Assembly (NCBI GenBank): GCA_903905685.1
Contig: CAIVHI010000261.1
Span: 1-12,379 of the forward strand
DNA: 12,379 nt
Direction: 5' to 3'
Origin: an uncultured Bacteroidota bacterium
Lineage (GTDB): Bacteria > Bacteroidota > Bacteroidia > Chitinophagales > Chitinophagaceae
Both the position numbers and the translations under genes were made by a program. Within the stretch, counting starts at the first letter, position 1. Each line of letters starts with the position of its first letter. Positions 8,709 through 12,379 of this stretch are shown here, piece by piece. The notes under the pieces are model-generated. The model was given only the letters and a program-made list of their open reading frames with translations, was not told the origin of the DNA and made no database searches.

Positions 8709-9273
8709 GCTGCCCAACTGTATTATGCGTTAATTTATACGAGTATTTGACGCTAAAAATAAACATTTCCCGCTTTATCGCCACAATTATTTAGAGATAG
8801 TCTGATTTGCAATACGTCTTTAATCGTGAGTTAATAAGACATCCAAATAAAGCACTATAAATTTATGGAAGCAGCCTACCATTTAAAGTTTGACGGTTGA
8901 AAAAAAGTTATTCCTCCCTGACCCTAAACCACTTAACCAGACTTTTGGTGCCCAGTAAGGAGCATTTGCCGGTAGCACATGTGCGATTACGAGAATCTGC
9001 TGAAATCCCTTTATTGGGTCGCATTTTAGTTCTGTATATTGGTTGCCACGAGTAGTCGATTCATCAAAACTCATTTTTGTTTTGAAGCCAACGGTTTCCA
9101 TTTAAATTGAACAAAGTGTTGCCACATGTTACATTTTATACGTAATTTTTTAACACGCGATTATTATTCGTGGGGATTTGCGTCCATTGCGTTTAAACAG
9201 GCTGACATTTTATATAGATTAGGGGTACATTTTTATGGTTGAATTGCCTAAATTGCATGAAAACTTGATGATT
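8709..9273. other. Divergent intergenic control region
   Basis: This region separates the divergently transcribed giant repeat gene (start 8708, minus) and NHL gene (start 9274, or 9235, plus). Both ends are AT-rich and stop-rich in all frames. The left end holds a candidate promoter for the giant gene; near the right end an AGGGG run lies 9 nt before the alternative ATG at 9235. I found no good TAnnTTTG box for the NHL gene. The middle, about 8880-9100, is less AT-rich and contains a 72-codon minus-strand frame (8883-9101) that I do not recognise. No tRNA-like or riboswitch-like fold was apparent. Confidence 0.5.
8754..8786 (-). promoter_or_regulatory. Candidate Bacteroidota-type promoter of the giant repeat gene
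   Basis: Read on the minus strand, TTG (8786-8784) is followed after 22 nt by TATTTTTA (8761-8754). This differs from the Bacteroidota -33/-7 pattern (TTTG, then TAnnTTTG) only in the last base of the -7 box and the first T of the -33 box. It would give a leader of about 40 nt before the ATG at 8708. The assignment rests on motif and position alone. Confidence 0.35.
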
Positions 9274-10629
9274 ATGCGGTTCAAAACACTCATCGCCCTC
9301 TTTGCGGGCTTACTGGCCGGCTCAGCGTCGGCAGAGGCACAAACCATATCCACGTTTGCCGGAACCGGCACCTATGGCTTCTCGGGAGATAGTGGCTTGG
9401 CCACCGCAGCCAATCTCTCGTACGTGGCGCGGGTGGCTACAGATATTGCAGGAAATGTCTATTTCGGCGACTGGTCGAACGAGCGTATCCGTAGGGTAGA
9501 CGCACTGACGGGGATAATTACGACGGTGGCGGGCAACGGGGGCTCCGGCTTCGGCGGCGATGGCGGCCCGGCAACCGACGCTCAACTGCAAAAGCCCCAG
9601 GGTCTGACCTTAGACAAATATGGCAACCTTTATATTGCTGACGTTTACAACAATAGAGTGCGTAAAGTGGACACATCAGGGATGATTTCCACGTTTGCGG
9701 GCGGCGGAACCTGGGGCGTGACAGGCGACGGCGGCCCGGCTACCAATGCCAGTGTGGAGCAGCCATTCGGTGTGGCCTTCGACCGTGCCGGCAATCTCTA
9801 TATCGCTGAAATGATGGGCTATCGGATTAGGTTAGTCGATACGGCGGGAATAATCCATACGTTTGCCGGTGCCGGGATGTCGGGATTTTCGGGAGATGGA
9901 GGCCCCGCGATAGCGGCAGAGTTAAAGAGCCCCATCGACGTAACGACGGATTCTTTGGGCAATGTCTATATATCGGACCTTGGCGCAAACCGTATCCGCG
10001 AAGTGCTTTCTGAAAGTGGCATCATTATCACCATTGTGGGCTCCGACTCCACCGGATACAGTGGCGACGGCGGTGCGGCAACGGCGGCAAAAATCCATAC
10101 TCCAGAGGGCATCACCATCGACAATTTAGGCAACCTCTATTTCGTGGACGGTGCCAACAGCGTCGTTCGCATCATCACCCCCGACGGCAACATCAATACG
10201 TTTGCGGGAAACGGATTTGGCGGCTATTCGGGAGATGGCGGCCCCGCCACCGATGCGGCCCTCACGAGCTATCCTAACGGGGTTGCTACCGATACGGCCG
10301 GCAACGTCTACATAGGCGACAACAGCAATGCGCGGGTGCGCGCCGTTACCAAGTATATACCACCCACTAAGGTGGAAGAACTTCCGGCAGGCATGCAGGT
10401 ATCGCTGCAACCCAACCCTTCGTCGGGGCATATCGGCCTAACGGTAGGCGGCACCGGCAAAGGGGTAATGACCTTGACCAACGTGAATGGCCAAACAGTT
10501 GGGCAATTCGATTTTCAGGCCGGCAATACGGCTTCGATTTCTTTGAACCTCCCCACCGGAATGTATTTCTACAAAGTGGTTTGCAACAACAAGGCTGCCA
10601 CAGGCAAGCTCGACGTGATTGACAAATAA
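9274..10629 (+). CDS. Secreted NHL-repeat beta-propeller protein with T9SS sorting domain
   Basis: This encodes 451 residues from the ATG at 9274, chosen because it yields a compact signal peptide (MRFKTLIALFAGLLAGSASA). ATGs at 9268 and 9235 are in frame; the one at 9235 adds 13 residues with acidic charges but has an AGGGG upstream, so it is not excluded. Six NHL-type units follow, with FAG/VAG/IVG starts at about residues 28, 85, 141, 197, 254 and 310. Each has the pattern FAGxGxxGxSGDGGPAT, P-x-G-V-x-x-D, GNxYIxDxxNxRIRxV. Six units of 56-57 residues fit a closed six-bladed propeller. A linker leads to a C-terminal sorting domain starting SLQPNPSSG (Q379) with GMYFYKVV near the end; QPNP replaces the usual FPNP. 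The product should be exported by the T9SS to the surface or medium. NHL propellers usually bind proteins, glycans or other ligands; the ligand is unknown and no catalytic residues are evident. Confidence 0.93.
   Translation: MRFKTLIALFAGLLAGSASAEAQTISTFAGTGTYGFSGDSGLATAANLSYVARVATDIAGNVYFGDWSNERIRRVDALTGIITTVAGNGGSGFGGDGGPATDAQLQKPQGLTLDKYGNLYIADVYNNRVRKVDTSGMISTFAGGGTWGVTGDGGPATNASVEQPFGVAFDRAGNLYIAEMMGYRIRLVDTAGIIHTFAGAGMSGFSGDGGPAIAAELKSPIDVTTDSLGNVYISDLGANRIREVLSESGIIITIVGSDSTGYSGDGGAATAAKIHTPEGITIDNLGNLYFVDGANSVVRIITPDGNINTFAGNGFGGYSGDGGPATDAALTSYPNGVATDTAGNVYIGDNSNARVRAVTKYIPPTKVEELPAGMQVSLQPNPSSGHIGLTVGGTGKGVMTLTNVNGQTVGQFDFQAGNTASISLNLPTGMYFYKVVCNNKAATGKLDVIDK
9355..10356 (+). repeat. 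Six tandem NHL repeats (period about 168-171 nt)
   Basis: The segment encodes six consecutive units of 56-57 residues. The best preserved nucleotide stretch is the one for SGDGGPAT, for instance near 9553, 9724, 9892 and 10231. Unit 1 (GDSGLAT) and unit 5 (IVGSDSTGYSGDGGAAT) are the most diverged at this motif. The very regular spacing supports one propeller rather than two partial ones. Confidence 0.9.
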
Positions 10630-10649
10630 GTTGATTGCCACCTAAAATG

Positions 10650-10698
10650 GACTAGGGGAAGTAAGGACGCACAATATTGGCCCTTACTTCCCCTAGTC
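10650..10698. terminator. Bidirectional terminator hairpin between convergent genes
   Basis: GACTAGGGGAAGTAAGG (10650-10666) pairs perfectly with CCTTACTTCCCCTAGTC (10682-10698), a 17-bp stem with a 15-nt loop. It fills most of the 78-nt gap between the NHL stop (10629) and the stop of the minus-strand reductase (10708), ending 9 nt from the latter. There is no clear U-tract on either side. Position between two 3' ends strongly supports a shared terminator. Confidence 0.75.
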
Positions 10699-10707
10699 AG
10701 TTATGCC

Positions 10708-11733
10708 TTATCCATTGATATTCATACGGTCTGTCGCCTGGCGTTCCACCATCCATCCCGGATATTCCTTGGGGAGCGCGCTTACCGCGTCGAGGCGTTG
10801 CAGGTCGTCGGCAGTGAGCGTCACATTTACAGACGCCACATTGTCGGTGAGTTGCTGCACTGTTTTGGCGCCTATGATGGTGCTGGTGATGCCGCGCTGC
10901 AGGCGCACCCACGCCAAGGCTACTTGCGCCACGCTCACACCATGTGCAACCGCAATCTCTGCCATAACGTCGATGATGTTGTATGCTTTCTCTTTGTCCA
11001 CGGGAGGAAAATCGAAGTTGTCGCGCCTGCCGCCACCTGTTGCATTGGTGCGGGTATACTTGCCGGAAAGGAAACCGCCCGCCAGCGGGCTCCAGGGCAT
11101 CACGGCCAAATTCCGGTCAATGGCCATGGGGAGCACCTCGCGCTCAATGTCTCGGCCGGCAACGGAATAGTAGTATTGCAAGCCTTCGAAACACACCCAG
11201 CCATTGGCACTGCAAATGCCCCAAGCCTTCATGACCTGCCAAGCAGGCCAGTTGCACACGGCAATATAGCGCACCTTGCCCGCCGTAACGAGGTCGTTGA
11301 GCGCACGCATGGTTTGTTCGATTGGGGTAAGCGGGTCGACACCATGCACATAGAGCACGTCTATGTGGTCGGTTTGGAGGCGGGTGAGGCTCTGCTGTAC
11401 CGAATCCATGATGTGGTAGCGCGTGAGGCCAACGTTGTTTTTGCCCCCGCCCATGCGCCCCCGCACCTTTGTGGCCAGCACCACTTGGTGGCGGTCTATG
11501 CCGAGGGAGCGTATGGCATTGCCCAAGAGTGTTTCAGACGCCCCGTAAGAATATACGTTGGCGGTGTCTATGAAATTGATGCCCGCATCAACGGCACCCT
11601 GGATGAGCGCGGTGGCATCGTCCTGTTGCAGTGCCCCAATGTTTTTCCAATAGCCCTCACCGCCAAAAGTCATAGTGCCGAAGCATAGCTCCGACACAAT
11701 AAGGCCGGTATTCCCGAAAGTGTTGTATTTCAT
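10708..11733 (-). CDS. Aldo/keto reductase
   Basis: This encodes 341 residues, normal for the (beta/alpha)8 aldo/keto reductase superfamily. The product should be a cytoplasmic NAD(P)H-dependent oxidoreductase that reduces aldehydes or ketones. The catalytic tetrad is complete: Asp56 (FIDTANVY), Tyr61, Lys89 (LATKVRG) and His130 (LYVHGVD). Other family landmarks are GNTGLIVSELCFGTMTFGG at 7-25, SPLAGGFLSGKYTR in the second half, and IIGAKTVQQLTDNV near the C terminus, the usual cofactor-binding stretch. The sequence resembles the large COG0667 group; substrate cannot be predicted. The start is ATG at 11733. A TACCTTTA box on the minus strand (11763-11756) is one base off TAnnTTTG but has no clear -33 partner. 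It shares a terminator with the NHL gene but is otherwise unlinked to its neighbours. Confidence 0.95.
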   Translation of the reverse strand: MKYNTFGNTGLIVSELCFGTMTFGGEGYWKNIGALQQDDATALIQGAVDAGINFIDTANVYSYGASETLLGNAIRSLGIDRHQVVLATKVRGRMGGGKNNVGLTRYHIMDSVQQSLTRLQTDHIDVLYVHGVDPLTPIEQTMRALNDLVTAGKVRYIAVCNWPAWQVMKAWGICSANGWVCFEGLQYYYSVAGRDIEREVLPMAIDRNLAVMPWSPLAGGFLSGKYTRTNATGGGRRDNFDFPPVDKEKAYNIIDVMAEIAVAHGVSVAQVALAWVRLQRGITSTIIGAKTVQQLTDNVASVNVTLTADDLQRLDAVSALPKEYPGWMVERQATDRMNING

Positions 11734-12227
11734 ATGCCTATCTGTTTTTGAAACCTAAAGGTAGGGCATGGCGGGATTGTGCGGCGCGGTTTGGGGAATG
11801 TTAACAATGGCGTAAATAGATGTTTTATTGGGCAGGAAGGGCTAGAAGCGAAGTATTTGGGGGGCAACTGTCACCGTTCGGCAGCAGCGATCTAAGCGGG
11901 GACTTCATGCCAATGGCCCTGTCGATAGCCAACTACGGCGGTGGGAAAATCGATTTAGAACACAACGAATTGAATAGCCAACCCGCCCTGACGAAAAAAG
12001 GGAGGCGACGTCGGAGGCATTAAATCGTTCGAGCAGATGGGAACCAAGTTTCCTACGGAGGTGAAATGTGATGGTAGCCGTGAAGACGTCGCTCAAGGAG
12101 TGGTTCGATTCTGTCATGCTGTTTGTAGTTAAGATTGCAAGAAGTCCTAATGAACAATCTCACAATACATTATAAAAATTACGCTAAATACGTCATAGGT
12201 ACAAACTTTTTAGTAACCAAATTTGAG
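11734..12227. other. Intergenic spacer without a recognisable gene
   Basis: This is about 490 nt between the reductase start and the promoter-like box of the right-edge regulator. The part from about 11760 to 12120 has a gene-like base composition. It has only short overlapping frames (67 codons at 11820-12023 plus; 70 codons at 11905-12117 minus), neither showing a known motif. The part from about 12120 onward is clearly AT-rich and reads as upstream DNA of the next gene. I see no RNA gene, terminal inverted repeat or convincing hairpin. A decayed gene is possible but unproven. Confidence 0.45.
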
Positions 12228-12235
12228 TATTTTTG
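12228..12235 (+). promoter_or_regulatory. Candidate -7 promoter box (TATTTTTG)
   Basis: TATTTTTG is an exact match to the Bacteroidota -7 consensus TAnnTTTG, in AT-rich DNA. No good TTTG -33 element sits 17-23 nt upstream; only a CTTTTT run near 12206-12211 does. The box ends just 4 nt before the ATG at 12240, so transcription from it would begin at or next to the start codon. Confidence 0.4.
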
Positions 12236-12239
12236 CCTC

Positions 12240-12379
12240 ATGAGAACGGAAATTACTGTACAATCCAATATGCTGGCATGGGCTATTCACCGTGCAGGTT
12301 ATGATATGCAGTTATTTACCGAAAAACACCCCAACGTCCTGAAATGGATTATTGGAGAAAAAAAGCCAACCGTAAAGCA
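12240..12379 (+). CDS. Probable HTH regulator of the ImmA/IrrE-type family (3' end cut by window edge)
   Basis: Only the first 46 codons are visible. The N terminus has the pattern MLAWAIHRAGYDMQLF, then VLKWIIGEKKPTVK. This mirrors the XRE-like helix-turn-helix start of proteins that continue into a ImmA/IrrE (DUF955) zinc metallopeptidase, where the consensus reads ML-x-WAR-x-RAG, then W-x-x-GEK-x-PT. Such proteins often serve as repressor-protease regulators in mobile elements or as antitoxin-like partners, but the metallopeptidase part (HExxH) lies outside the window and is only predicted. I chose the ATG at 12240 from this family-like N terminus. The frame is open upstream to another ATG at 12150, which would add 30 residues of AT-rich, unfamiliar sequence. 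The alternative is a plain XRE regulator. Confidence 0.65.
   Translation, partial: MRTEITVQSNMLAWAIHRAGYDMQLFTEKHPNVLKWIIGEKKPTVK

Noticed and set aside
8715..8717. A TTG start three codons before the ATG of the giant gene
   Set aside because: The ATG at 8708 gives a standard signal peptide starting MKK. The TTG would only prepend three residues and has no better ribosome-binding context.
10798..11688. A 296-codon plus-strand frame opposite the reductase gene
   Set aside because: The minus-strand frame there encodes a complete aldo/keto reductase with its catalytic tetrad. The opposite frame has no recognisable motif and reflects codon bias.
11820..12117. Two short frames (11820-12023 plus, 11905-12117 minus) upstream of the regulator
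   Set aside because: They overlap on opposite strands and neither has a known motif or a convincing start context. A transposase remnant was considered, but no DDE-type motif or terminal repeat is visible.

Overview
The window looks like a chromosomal segment of a Bacteroidota species, probably a Chitinophagaceae-type organism of roughly 50 % G+C. The main evidence is two secreted proteins, each with a signal peptide and a C-terminal type IX secretion (T9SS) sorting domain. Starts lack strong Shine-Dalgarno sequences, and TAnnTTTG-like promoter boxes occur. The genus assignment is an inference from style only.

Layout, left to right. (1) Positions 2-2030 carry two overlapping plus-strand GT-B-type glycosyltransferases. 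The first is cut by the left edge. They look like the tail of a surface-polysaccharide operon. (2) Positions 2031-2264 are a convergent spacer with a 13-bp perfect hairpin. (3) Positions 2265-8708 (minus) encode a giant 2147-residue cell-surface protein: signal peptide, N-terminal beta-rich domain, 23 tandem Ig-like (Big_2-type) repeats, two further Ig-like domains and a T9SS sorting domain. The repeats form two blocks, 11 short then 12 long, and all 23 keep the same two cysteines. (4) Positions 8709-9273 are a divergent, largely AT-rich control region. (5) Positions 9274-10629 (plus) encode a second T9SS cargo, a six-unit NHL beta-propeller. (6) Positions 10630-10707 hold a 17-bp perfect hairpin between convergent genes. 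(7) Positions 10708-11733 (minus) encode an aldo/keto reductase with a complete catalytic tetrad. (8) Positions 11734-12239 are a spacer without a recognisable gene. (9) From 12240 to the right edge runs the start of a regulator whose N terminus resembles the helix-turn-helix part of HTH/ImmA-IrrE metallopeptidase proteins.

The two T9SS cargo genes diverge from one shared control region and could be co-regulated as extracellular products. The glycosyltransferases may act on surface glycans, but nothing in the sequence links them directly to the cargo proteins. I see no CRISPR array, rRNA, tRNA or intact insertion sequence. The most distinctive object is the giant repeat protein. No gene cluster here amounts to a clear new defence or biosynthetic system.
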